DNA of 7,134 nt from DATKIY01 sp035543875 (GTDB lineage: Bacteria > Actinomycetota > Actinomycetes > JAHEKZ01), in NCBI GenBank assembly GCA_035543875.1, contig DATKIY010000261.1:1-7134 (forward strand), in the 5' to 3' direction. The notes beneath the pieces were generated by a model that saw only the letters and a list, made by a program, of their open reading frames with translations, made no database searches and had not been told where the DNA came from. Positions 1-6,340 of this stretch are shown one piece after another. The position numbers and the translations under genes are program-made. Position 1 is the first letter of the stretch, and every line of letters begins with the position of its first letter.

Positions 1-124
1 ATACACCTTGGGCGGCGGCTGACCGATCCCCGGCAATCGGTCGTGTCGACTTGAACACCGACCACGCCGTGTAACGGATGACATCGTTTATCTCGCGTGC
101 TTGCTTCCCGCTGATTCCGGACAC
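1..124 (-). CDS. hemQ: HemQ / ChdC coproheme decarboxylase, N-terminal fragment (runs off the left edge)
   Basis: Coproheme decarboxylase catalyses the last step of the coproporphyrin-dependent haem pathway, converting coproheme to haem b with peroxide; it belongs to the chlorite dismutase-like family. Only the first 41 codons are visible, reading leftward from a GTG at 124-122. Residues 9-25 read A-R-E-I-N-D-V-I-R-Y-T-A-W-S-V-F-K, which fits the conserved N-terminal opening of actinobacterial HemQ (A-R-x-L-N-x-V-I-R-Y-T-x-W-S-V-F), followed by an Arg/Asp-rich linker (residues 28-34). The start is supported by a purine-rich Shine-Dalgarno sequence (GAGGGAAG) 8 nt upstream, inside the end of the preceding hemG. 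The hemG stop is only 4 nt away, so the two are very likely co-transcribed and perhaps translationally coupled. The family assignment rests on this short stretch and on the neighbour; the catalytic part lies outside the window. Confidence 0.85.
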   Translation of the reverse strand, partial: MSGISGKQAREINDVIRYTAWSVFKSTRPIAGDRSAAAQGV

Positions 125-128
125 GGAC

Positions 129-1583
129 CTATCTTCCCTCGCTCGACAAGAAGTCAGCCACCCGGGTCGCGGCTGACTGCCCGGAAGCGATGCAGGCCGC
201 AATGCCGACGCCGTCAACGCCGGCCCCGCAGATCTCGACACCGTCAACCTTGGCAAGCGAAGACTGCAGCGCGTCCATGCGCAGCCGATGCCCGACGGCG
301 TACTGAGGCAATGCATTCTCCCATCGCGTCACCAGCTGATCAAGCGGAGTTGCACTAACCCCCGCAAGCACTGAGAGGTCGGACAATCCAACGTCGGCCA
401 GCTCGTCATCGGACCGTCGTAGCACCTCGCCCTCGCCGTAGCGTCCGAGGGACACTCGGATCACCACGCGGTCCGGGTTCTGTTGCTGCAACCAATGCCA
501 TTTTTGCGACGCAAACGTCACCGCCTTGACAGACCGGCCAGATACCGGAGGAACCAAGAATCCGGTTCCTTCGGGCAGCTGGCCGAGCTCGGCTCTTTCG
601 AACGCGTACGTCACGAGCGCAACCGACGCGTACTCAACACCGGCCAACCCTTGGTAGTGCTCGGGAACCACTGTCGCCAACAACTGACCGGTCGCTTGAG
701 CCGGACAAGCCAACACCACAGCATCAAACAGCAGGTTCTCGTGGGTACCTGTGCGCTCGACAACAATCTCCCAACCAGCGTCTTCGCGTCGCAGTGACGT
801 CACGCTCGACTCAGTTCGGGCGTCAACACCGGGCGTGTCAGCAACCGCCTCTGGTAGCTGCCAAAGCCCGCCGTCAACGGATGCGAACACGGGGCTGTCT
901 CCCGCTGGAGTGTGGCGAGACGCCAGCAATTCTTGGATGGCCGACATCAGTGACTTGCCCTCAGTGAGGTGACCGCGTAGGCCAGGAATCACCATGTCGA
1001 GTGAGAGCCTGCTTGATTCGCCGGCGTAGACACCACCGAGGACCGGCTCAACCAACCGCTCAACCACCTGTCGGCCAAGTCGTTCACGCACCAGCTGGCC
1101 AACGGCCACATCCGCCGTCACCGCGCGCTTGGGCAAACTCGCCTCGGCGTAGGCGCGGAGCAGGCCACGCTTGTCCAGGATGGACGACTCAGCGAGCCGG
1201 GCCAGGTCATACGGAATCCCCAGCAACTGCCCCTGGGGAAGCTTGCGCAACCGGTCATCTATCCAAACGGAAGCACCAACTGCTTCTGGATACACCAGCT
1301 TGTGCCCAAGCCCGACAGCTCGAATCAAGTCGACGGCCTCTGGTCGGCGGGCCAACACCGACTCAGCGCCGGCGTCGACCGCGATTCCCGCTAGCTGTCC
1401 GCGTTTGAGCTTTCCGCCAACGTGGCTAGACGACTCAAAAACCGTCACACGTGTTCCAGCTGACGCCAGCTGATGAGCTGCGGCTAGACCACTGATGCCT
1501 CCACCGACCACGGCAACACGAGACGACGACTCCGGCGAATTCACAGAGGTCACTCTCGCAGAGCCGAATTTTGTGAAGGTCAC
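129..1583 (-). CDS. hemG: HemY-type oxygen-dependent coproporphyrinogen III / protoporphyrinogen oxidase (HemG/HemY/CgoX)
   Basis: This is an FAD flavoprotein that removes six electrons from the porphyrinogen; in Gram-positive bacteria using the HemQ route the substrate is coproporphyrinogen III (CgoX). The N-terminal Rossmann motif is clear at residues 23-39 (V-A-V-V-G-G-G-I-S-G-L-A-A-A), with the acidic residue ending strand 2 at E50 and G-G-K at 56-58. The C-terminal FAD motif is at 452-472 (C-G-A-G-V-D-G-V-G-I..C-I-A-S-G), preceded by W-x-x-A-x-P-Q-Y-x-V-G-H (421-432). The length of 484 aa is usual for the family, and there is no signal peptide. The start is uncertain: the longest frame opens with GTG at 1583, but GTGs at 1553 and 1544 leave a more usual short N-terminus before the FAD motif, and none has a good Shine-Dalgarno. 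It is followed after 4 nt by hemQ. It is separated from hemE by a gene on the other strand, so it needs its own promoter in the 1584-1668 divergent region, where I see no convincing -35/-10 pair. Confidence 0.93.
   Translation of the reverse strand: MTFTKFGSARVTSVNSPESSSRVAVVGGGISGLAAAHQLASAGTRVTVFESSSHVGGKLKRGQLAGIAVDAGAESVLARRPEAVDLIRAVGLGHKLVYPEAVGASVWIDDRLRKLPQGQLLGIPYDLARLAESSILDKRGLLRAYAEASLPKRAVTADVAVGQLVRERLGRQVVERLVEPVLGGVYAGESSRLSLDMVIPGLRGHLTEGKSLMSAIQELLASRHTPAGDSPVFASVDGGLWQLPEAVADTPGVDARTESSVTSLRREDAGWEIVVERTGTHENLLFDAVVLACPAQATGQLLATVVPEHYQGLAGVEYASVALVTYAFERAELGQLPEGTGFLVPPVSGRSVKAVTFASQKWHWLQQQNPDRVVIRVSLGRYGEGEVLRRSDDELADVGLSDLSVLAGVSATPLDQLVTRWENALPQYAVGHRLRMDALQSSLAKVDGVEICGAGVDGVGIAACIASGQSAATRVADFLSSEGR
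133..140 (-). promoter_or_regulatory. Ribosome binding site of hemQ
   Basis: On the minus strand this reads GAGGGAAG, complementary to the 3' end of 16S rRNA, and lies 8 nt upstream of the GTG at 124. It sits within the last codons of hemG, so it fixes the hemQ start and suggests coupling between the two genes. Confidence 0.6.
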
Positions 1584-1659
1584 GGTCTGGCATCAGGACC
1601 ACTTGACGGGAACCGTATGCCGGAGCCCTCGGTCCAACCGGGCAGGAACGTCGACCTCT

Positions 1660-1666
1660 GGAGGGG
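1660..1666 (+). promoter_or_regulatory. Ribosome binding site deciding the start of the DUF4349 lipoprotein
   Basis: GGAGGGG lies 2 nt (4 nt from the GGAGG core) before the ATG at 1669. The reading frame is open further upstream, to 1495, but that extension overlaps the start of hemG and would bury the lipoprotein signal peptide inside the protein. The Shine-Dalgarno and the signal peptide together select 1669. Confidence 0.65.
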
Positions 1667-1668
1667 CC

Positions 1669-2664
1669 ATGAGAGGACGAACCGCGCAAACGCGCGCCGT
1701 CGTTGCAGCAGTTGGACTTATGTTTTTGCTCGGAGCCTGCTCGGGCAGCTCAAATGACGCCGCCAGCACGAGCACTGACCTATCCAAATCTGATCAGGCA
1801 GGGGCGGAGCGTGCTAGTTCCTCTGACTCCCTAGATGCCGGTACCGCGGCACAGGCACCGGGTTCGGTTGCCGGCAGCCAGTCGTCTGGGCTGACGCAGA
1901 CACTTCCGATAGATCGCGATGTGATCGCCACGGCAGAGGTGACGATCCGCGTAGACGATGTCGAGGCAGCTCTGCCCGACCTGACTCACGCTGCTGAGTC
2001 GAGCGGTGGCTATGTATCCGGCGAAGACACATCCAGCGATCCCGACAACCCCTCAAAAACTCGGTCCACCATGGTGTTGCGGGTTCCTACCGAGAACCTG
2101 CAGCAAGTGATCGGTGAGATCAGCGGCTTAGGTGACGTCCTACGCAGTCAACAGGATGTGAAGGACGTGACTGAACAAGTCGTGGACGTGAACAGTCGGG
2201 TCAAGACAGCCCGCGCAAGCGTGGCGCGCATCCGGGTTCTGCTTGGTCAGGCCACCTCGCTCGGTGAGGTAGTCCGAATCGAAAGTCAGTTGTCTCGACG
2301 CGAAGCTGACCTTGAGGCGTTGCTTGCCACACAACGGTCGCTGGCCAACCAAACTGAGCTTGCAACACTGACCGTAACCACGCTCGGACCCGAGGCAGTT
2401 CAACCGGTCACGCCGAAGGACGCGGATGGTTTCGTTGCTGGACTCGACCGCGGTTGGAATGCGTTTATGGACGTGGTTGTCCTAGCACTCACCATCATTG
2501 GCGTACTCCTCCCGTTTGCGGTGGCAGCATTCTTGATTCTGACGCCGTTCTGGGTGGTGTGGCGACGACGTCAGCCGCAGTACCGCACCGTCATCGATCG
2601 CCGTGCAACGGCAACCTCAGCCCACGACGAGGTACCAGAGCAAGCAGGCGCAACCGTTCGGTAA
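1669..2664 (+). CDS. DUF4349 domain-containing membrane-anchored lipoprotein
   Basis: This is a predicted cell-surface protein of 331 aa with unknown biochemical role. It starts with a lipoprotein signal peptide: basic n-region (R2, R4, R9), a hydrophobic stretch at 10-21 and a lipobox L-G-A-C with the lipidated cysteine at C24. A low-complexity Ser/Ala/Asp-rich linker follows (25-80). The DUF4349 domain occupies about 84-240. It has an opening beta region (D-V-I-A-T-A-E-V-T-I-R-V-D-D), the G-G-Y-V segment at 113-116, V-L-R-V-P at 136-140, and a long alpha-helical, coiled-coil-like stretch (about 165-230). That helix carries the typical V-D-V-N-S-R-V-K and E-x-x-x-I-E-S-Q-L-S-R-R-E-A-D-L-E motifs. 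A transmembrane helix at about 267-298 is followed by W-R-R-R and a short cytoplasmic tail. Two membrane anchors suggest a domain held against the outer face of the membrane. The gene lies opposite to and between hemE and hemG, diverging from hemG by 85 bp or more and converging on hemE with a 14-bp gap. Confidence 0.9.
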   Translation: MRGRTAQTRAVVAAVGLMFLLGACSGSSNDAASTSTDLSKSDQAGAERASSSDSLDAGTAAQAPGSVAGSQSSGLTQTLPIDRDVIATAEVTIRVDDVEAALPDLTHAAESSGGYVSGEDTSSDPDNPSKTRSTMVLRVPTENLQQVIGEISGLGDVLRSQQDVKDVTEQVVDVNSRVKTARASVARIRVLLGQATSLGEVVRIESQLSRREADLEALLATQRSLANQTELATLTVTTLGPEAVQPVTPKDADGFVAGLDRGWNAFMDVVVLALTIIGVLLPFAVAAFLILTPFWVVWRRRQPQYRTVIDRRATATSAHDEVPEQAGATVR

Positions 2665-2678
2665 GGCGACCCGCTTGG

Positions 2679-3737
2679 CTACGAACGTCGAGTTTGTTCG
2701 TGGACCTGCTCAACGATTTGGTTCAGCACATCCGGGTCACTGGACGGAAGGACGCCATGGCCGAGGTTAAAGATGTGACCGGGCAGGCCCTCGGCAGCCT
2801 CGAGAACGGACGCCACACGACGGCTCACGGCTTCGGGGGATGCGAAGACGACCGCTGGATCGAGGTTGCCCTGCAAGGTCACCTGTCCGCCTAGACGTCG
2901 GCTCGCTTCCTGCAACGAGATTCGGTAGTCGACACCAACCACGTCGGCCCCGGCCGCCTTCATCATCGGCAGCAACTCGCCGGTGTTCACACCGAAATGA
3001 ATTCTCGGCACATTCAAGTCCGCTAGGCCATCGAAGATGTACTTCGAGTACGGCAACACATGCTCTTCATAGTCGGAAGCAGGCAGTGCACCTACCCAGG
3101 AGTCGAACAACTGGATCGCACTCGCGCCAGCCAGGACCTGCACTCGCAGGTAGGCCAACGAACTGTCCGCGAGCCGTTGCATGAGTTCATGCCAAGTCGT
3201 TGCATCGCTGTACATCAACGCTTTGGTGCGTTCGAGATTTCGAGAAGGTCCGCCCTCGACGAGATAAGACGCCAAGGTGAAGGGAGCGCCAGCGAAGCCG
3301 ATGAGCGGCGTGTTTCCTAGCTCCCCCACCAAGGTTTGGATGGCCTCGGCGATGTAGGGAACATCACCTGGATCCAACGTTCGCAGCACGGCGGTGTCGT
3401 CAACACGACGGATTGGGTTCGCGATCACCGGACCAACGCCAGGAACGATGTCGAGATCGACTCCAATCGCCTTCAGTGGCAACACGATGTCACTGAAGAA
3501 GATGGCGGCGTCAACGCCGTACCGCCGGACTGGCTGCAACGTGATTTCGGCGACCAGGTCAGGGCGCATACACGACTCAAGCATCGTGACGCCCTCGCGC
3601 ACCTTGCGGTACTCGGGAAGCGAGCGTCCAGCCTGGCGCATGAACCACACGGGAGTGTGACTAACCGGCTGCTGGCGGCAGGCGCGGAGGAAGGGCGACG
3701 TCGTCAGATCGGAGGACACAAGGCGCAATCGTGGCAC
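2679..3737 (-). CDS. hemE: Uroporphyrinogen III decarboxylase
   Basis: It decarboxylates the four acetate side chains of uroporphyrinogen III to give coproporphyrinogen III, without a cofactor, in the cytosol. The length of 352 aa fits the family. The first signature P-V-W-F-M-R-Q-A-G-R is at 29-38, with the substrate-binding arginines R34 and R38. The catalytic aspartate is D83 in F-F-S-D-I. The second signature G-F-A-G-A-P-F-T-L-A-S-Y is at 147-158 with Y158. S213 lies in F-D-S-W, and H327 in F-N-L-G-H-G-V-L-P. These correspond to Arg37/41, Asp86, Tyr164, Ser219 and His339 of the human enzyme, so all key residues are present. The start is either GTG 3737 or GTG 3719 (the seventh codon); neither has a clear Shine-Dalgarno. 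It lies 27 bp downstream of the EamA gene on the same strand, which suggests one transcript. Its stop lies 14 bp from the convergent stop of the DUF4349 gene, with no evident hairpin between them. Confidence 0.97.
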   Translation of the reverse strand: MPRLRLVSSDLTTSPFLRACRQQPVSHTPVWFMRQAGRSLPEYRKVREGVTMLESCMRPDLVAEITLQPVRRYGVDAAIFFSDIVLPLKAIGVDLDIVPGVGPVIANPIRRVDDTAVLRTLDPGDVPYIAEAIQTLVGELGNTPLIGFAGAPFTLASYLVEGGPSRNLERTKALMYSDATTWHELMQRLADSSLAYLRVQVLAGASAIQLFDSWVGALPASDYEEHVLPYSKYIFDGLADLNVPRIHFGVNTGELLPMMKAAGADVVGVDYRISLQEASRRLGGQVTLQGNLDPAVVFASPEAVSRRVASVLEAAEGLPGHIFNLGHGVLPSSDPDVLNQIVEQVHEQTRRS

Positions 3738-3764
3738 GTCGAGTGGACGAGGCTTCGGTGGGAC

Positions 3765-4610
3765 CTAACCAGCTGCCAGCAAGACGATCCCTACCAACGC
3801 GAGTGCCACTCCGTAGCCCTGCAGCTTGCTCAAACGTTCCCCGAGGAACACTCGCGCCAAAAGCAGCGTGGCGACGGGGTACAACGATCCCAGCACGGCG
3901 GAGACGCTCAGCAGACCCAGAGTCGATGCCCACGCGAACGCGCCGTTTGCTGCAGCATCGCCAAAGCCCACAGCCCCCAGACCGGGCAGGTCACGCACGC
4001 TTAGGCCTTGCAGCCGGGTGAAGACAATCACCGGGATCGCTAGCAGGAGCACGCTGGTCGAACGTTGGACCACAAGCGTCATGCCCACGCTGTACTGACC
4101 TCCGCCGTCGAGGCACACAAAGGCAAACCCGAAGCCCACTGCCGAGACCAGCGCGAGCACGATCGATCGGTAGTGGTCGGCGGGCGCCGGAGCGTTTTCG
4201 CTGGTCACGTCGGGGCCGCTGGCGAGCATCACTCCTAGGAAGCCGACCACGATCCCGCAAAGCTGCAGGGTCGACGGCGACTCCCCGGACGCCAGACCCC
4301 AAACGACCGGAATCACGATGCCCGTGGCGGCGATGGGCGAAACGACTCCCATCTTCCCGATCGAGAGCGCTCGGTAGAAACAGATCAATGCAACGGGTCC
4401 GACGATCCCGGCGCCGATGCCCCACCACAAATACCCGGTGGGGTCGTCGAAGACCCCTGCCAGCCAAGCGCCCGGCAGGATGAATGCCAGGGCAATCGCC
4501 TGTGAGACCAGCACCACGACGACCGCCTGCATCCGACGTGAGTAGACGCCACCAAAGAAGTCGGCAGTCCCCCACAGGACGCTCGAAAGCAGTGCTAGTG
4601 CGGCGCCCAT
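3765..4610 (-). CDS. EamA-type (DMT superfamily) transporter with ten predicted membrane helices
   Basis: This is an integral membrane protein of 281 aa, made of two homologous five-helix EamA halves (about 1-132 and 148-281) joined by a polar loop (about 131-147). Family features include the first-helix pattern W-G-x-x-D-F-F (13-19), the C-F-Y-R-A-L-S-I-G-K-M-G-V-V-S-P-I stretch around 77-93, and in the second half G-S-L-Y-P-V-A-T-L-L-L-A-R-x-F-L-G-E-R-L (241-260). This last motif is the hallmark of helix 9 and the following loop, ahead of G-Y-G-V-A-L-A-L-V-G-I. DMT proteins export or import small metabolites such as amino acids, nucleosides or drugs, and the substrate cannot be told from sequence. 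The gene is followed by hemE after 27 bp and is probably co-transcribed with it. Its ATG at 4610 is preceded by a possible TAGCCT -10 element, which would give a very short leader. A role linked to haem metabolism would be inference from position only. Confidence 0.92.
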   Translation of the reverse strand: MGAALALLSSVLWGTADFFGGVYSRRMQAVVVVLVSQAIALAFILPGAWLAGVFDDPTGYLWWGIGAGIVGPVALICFYRALSIGKMGVVSPIAATGIVIPVVWGLASGESPSTLQLCGIVVGFLGVMLASGPDVTSENAPAPADHYRSIVLALVSAVGFGFAFVCLDGGGQYSVGMTLVVQRSTSVLLLAIPVIVFTRLQGLSVRDLPGLGAVGFGDAAANGAFAWASTLGLLSVSAVLGSLYPVATLLLARVFLGERLSKLQGYGVALALVGIVLLAAG

Positions 4611-4685
4611 AGTGGGCCAAGGCTAGGGGGCGCTCCCTGTGCGTGTTGGAACCGATCCACCGTGTCGACGACGTACTCTCGTTTA
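4611..4685. promoter_or_regulatory. Divergent promoter region between the EamA gene and the DUF3000 gene
   Basis: The two start codons face away from each other, so both promoters must lie here. On the minus strand TAGCCT (4625-4620) matches the actinobacterial -10 pattern TAnnnT and lies 9 nt before the ATG at 4610. On the plus strand TACTCT (4674-4679) also fits TAnnnT and lies 6 nt before a GTG at 4686. Neither has a good -35 hexamer at the right distance. These are pattern matches only; transcript mapping would be needed to confirm them. Confidence 0.3.
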
Positions 4686-5261
4686 GTGAGCGTTCCGGAG
4701 GCACCCCCCGAACCGTTTCAGCGGGCGCTGGAGTCACTGCGCGCTGCCCGCCTCCGGCCAGAGATCGACCTCGACGAAGCCCCAGCGCCGCAGCGGCTGG
4801 CCCCATTCTCAGTCGCCATGACCGCCGATGTCATGCTGCGCGGCGAGGAGATGGGCTCGGGCAGGTTCGTGGTGCTCCACAACCCGGAGGGACACGACAC
4901 GTGGGACGGCACCTTCCGTGTCGTCACGTTCGCGCGAGCCGCACTCGACGTCGAGATGGCCAGTGACCCGATGGTGACCGAAGTGGGTTGGTCATGGCTG
5001 ATGGAGTCGCTCAGCAACCACGGGGCCAGTCACCACTCACCGAGCGGAACGGTGACCCGGGTGTCGTCGGAAAGTTTTGGTGCCATGTCTGACCGACCAG
5101 GGGCGGCCGAACTCGAGGTCCGCGCGTCATGGACACCCGACTCTGACGATCTCGCTCCACATCTGATGGCGTGGGCTGACCTGCTGTGCACGGCCGCCGG
5201 GCTTCCTCCCGTGCCGGCAGGCGTCGTGCCACTGAGCGCAGCCCGTCGACCGTTGTCCTAG
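4662..5261 (+). CDS. DUF3000 domain-containing protein
   Basis: This is a soluble protein of 199 aa (191 aa from the alternative start), belonging to a family found in actinomycetes and without known function. The domain covers nearly the whole chain. Recognisable stretches are F-Q-R-A-L-E-S-L-R-A-A-R-L-R-P-E-I (19-35), A-P-Q-R-L-A-P-F-S-V-A-M (41-52), R-F-V-V-L-H-N-P-E-G-H-D-T-W-D-G-T-F-R-V-V (68-88) and E-V-G-W-S-W-L (107-113). These are followed by S-G-T-V-T-R-V-S-S-E-S-F-G (127-139), then V-R-A-S-W-T-P and a C-terminal H-L-x-A-W-A-D-L-L-C-x-A-A-G-L-P-P. There is no signal peptide or membrane segment. GTG codons at 4662 and 4686 can both start it. The second begins shortly before the conserved region and lies 6 nt after a TACTCT element, which would fit a leaderless transcript; the first has only a weak GGA upstream. 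In other actinomycetes DUF3000 genes lie near hemE and often before a ribonuclease D gene (from memory); here hemE is close but ribonuclease D is absent. Confidence 0.92.
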   Translation: MSTTYSRLVSVPEAPPEPFQRALESLRAARLRPEIDLDEAPAPQRLAPFSVAMTADVMLRGEEMGSGRFVVLHNPEGHDTWDGTFRVVTFARAALDVEMASDPMVTEVGWSWLMESLSNHGASHHSPSGTVTRVSSESFGAMSDRPGAAELEVRASWTPDSDDLAPHLMAWADLLCTAAGLPPVPAGVVPLSAARRPLS

Positions 5262-5276
5262 CCGAGTGCGCACTGA

Positions 5277-5897
5277 TTAGTCGGGCAGGACGTCCAGCCC
5301 CAGGACGGTGACAAGTTGTACGGCTTGCTCCCAGCCAATTCGGGCGCGCGTTAGGTCGGTGGCGTTGAGGTCGAGGGTCGAAAGATCGGAACCGCGCAAG
5401 TCGCTTTCGGACAGATTTGCGTTGTGAAGCCATGCGCCAGACAAGTCGACGTTACTAATCGTTGCTCCTTCACCTCGGATGCCGGTGAGATCTGCTTCGC
5501 GCATTCGAACGTCCGTGATTTCGACGCCCCGCAAATCTGCTCCTGGCATGCCGACAAACGACCAGTCTCCACCGGTGACCTTCAGTGTCGTATACGTGCA
5601 GTGGTCAAACCTGCTCCCGACGAACTTGCAGCCGGTAAAGGTCGCACTAAAGAACGAGCAGCGGGTGAAGGTGCAGTTAAGGAATGCAGCGCTCGTGTGC
5701 GTTGACGCGTTGAACTGAACGTCACGAAACGAGCACTCGCTGAAGACGCCGCCGTTGTTGGTGACCTCAGTCATGTCCACGTCGACGAAGGCGACATTCG
5801 CGTGCATCTGTCCCGACAGGTCCTGCCCATCCCAGTCCTCCTGGCTGACCTCGTTGTCGGTCGCCGGCGCAGGTACCCCACCTTTTCTCTCGGCCAT
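5277..5897 (-). CDS. Pentapeptide-repeat protein, unbroken right-handed beta-helix
   Basis: The protein has 206 aa from the ATG at 5897. About 30 residues of polar N-terminus are followed by 31 consecutive pentads (roughly residues 33-189) with no break in register. The central residue is mostly Phe/Tyr/Met in the first half and Leu/Ile/Met in the second, and the small residue two positions earlier is Ala, Cys, Ser or Val. This predicts a four-sided beta-helix of nearly eight coils. The chain ends in a predicted helix (G-W-E-Q-A-V-Q-L-V-T-V-L-G-L), like the dimerisation module of MfpA/Qnr-type proteins. The composition is acidic, about 29 Asp/Glu against 14 Lys/Arg. Gyrase protection is only one possibility; no target can be assigned from sequence. 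A longer frame begins at a GTG at 5945, but it would overlap the start of the divergent SnoaL-like gene and leave no room for promoters. Neither start has a Shine-Dalgarno. The gene converges on DUF3000 with a 15-bp gap. Confidence 0.9.
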   Translation of the reverse strand: MAERKGGVPAPATDNEVSQEDWDGQDLSGQMHANVAFVDVDMTEVTNNGGVFSECSFRDVQFNASTHTSAAFLNCTFTRCSFFSATFTGCKFVGSRFDHCTYTTLKVTGGDWSFVGMPGADLRGVEITDVRMREADLTGIRGEGATISNVDLSGAWLHNANLSESDLRGSDLSTLDLNATDLTRARIGWEQAVQLVTVLGLDVLPD

Positions 5898-5923
5898 GCG
5901 TGCGAGTTTACGGATCAACTCGC

Positions 5924-5929
5924 CATAAT
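5924..5929 (+). promoter_or_regulatory. Candidate -10 element for a leaderless SnoaL-like transcript
   Basis: CATAAT matches the sigma-70-type -10 consensus at five of six positions and ends 6 nt before the ATG at 5936. Transcription would thus be expected to begin at or within a base or two of the start codon. This fits the lack of a Shine-Dalgarno and the leaderless mRNAs common in actinobacteria. No strong -35 is visible. Confidence 0.4.
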
Positions 5930-5935
5930 CAGCAA

Positions 5936-6322
5936 ATGACAACACAGGAGTTGCAGCTTCAAATGGACGCCTTTCAACGGGCGATCGAAACTCGAGACGT
6001 TGAGGCTGCCGGTGAGGTGTTAGATCCGGATTACGCGCTCTGCCTGGTTCACCCGACCGCCATGGTCATCCCCCGCGACCAATGGCTCGCGATGCTTCCG
6101 AACTATGTGGTCCACGAGTGGACCGTCCAGGAGCAGCAGATCGATACCGACGGAGACTGCGCACTCGTCTTTCACCGTGGCCTGCAGCGCGCGACCGTAG
6201 TCGGCGAACCACGAGATGGCATCTTCGTTGTCTCCGACATCTGGCGCCGACGTGAGGACGGTTGGCGCGTCTGGAGACGAGACTCCAGCCCATTGGCACC
6301 CCTCGAGATGCCCGCACGCTAA
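5936..6322 (+). CDS. SnoaL-like / nuclear transport factor 2-like (DUF4440-type) protein
   Basis: This is a small cytosolic protein of 128 aa with the NTF2-like cone fold pattern. An N-terminal helix (L-Q-M-D-A-F-Q-R-A-I-E-T-R-D-V-E-A-A, 8-25) is followed by L-D-P-D-Y, an alternating beta region, and R-D-Q-W-L-A-M-L (47-54). Late strands follow (C-A-L-V-F-H-R; I-F-V-V-S-D-I-W-R-R-R-E-D-G-W-R-V-W-R-R-D, 97-115). The ending D-x-W-R-R-x-D-G-W-R-V is typical of DUF4440/SnoaL-like proteins, many of which bind or isomerise small ligands. I cannot tell whether this one is an enzyme. The frame is open 12 codons upstream to 5900, but the ATG at 5936 sits just after a CATAAT element and fits the family N-terminus. 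The cold-shock-domain gene follows after 18 bp on the same strand, probably in one operon. Confidence 0.85.
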   Translation: MTTQELQLQMDAFQRAIETRDVEAAGEVLDPDYALCLVHPTAMVIPRDQWLAMLPNYVVHEWTVQEQQIDTDGDCALVFHRGLQRATVVGEPRDGIFVVSDIWRRREDGWRVWRRDSSPLAPLEMPAR

Positions 6323-6340
6323 AAGCGGCAGACTCTCCTC

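Noticed and set aside
1001..1473. Plus-strand frames of 100-135 codons opposite hemG
   Set aside because: They are antisense to a strongly supported flavoprotein gene; the Arg/Pro/Ala-rich translations are typical of shadow frames.
1495..1668. N-terminal extension of the DUF4349 frame to 1495
   Set aside because: It would overlap hemG and place a lipoprotein signal peptide in mid-protein; the GGAGG before the ATG at 1669 and the lipobox select the later start.
2653..2662. Short inverted repeat ACCGTTCGGT at the end of the DUF4349 gene
   Set aside because: The stem is only three to four base pairs and has no U-rich tail, so it is too weak to call a terminator between the convergent genes.
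3336..4004. Open plus-strand frame of 222 codons opposite hemE and the EamA gene
   Set aside because: It spans two well-supported minus-strand genes and the gap between them, and its translation is Gln/Arg/His-rich without any family pattern. It is an antisense shadow typical of GC-rich DNA.
3991..4806. Open minus-strand frame of 271 codons
   Set aside because: It is out of frame with the EamA gene on the same strand and opposite the DUF3000 start. The product is very Arg-rich with no recognisable domain.
5265..5274. Perfect 10-bp palindrome AGTGCGCACT between the convergent DUF3000 and pentapeptide stops
   Set aside because: There is no loop, no T-tract and only a short stem, so it is not a convincing terminator; one 10-bp palindrome is expected by chance in several kilobases.
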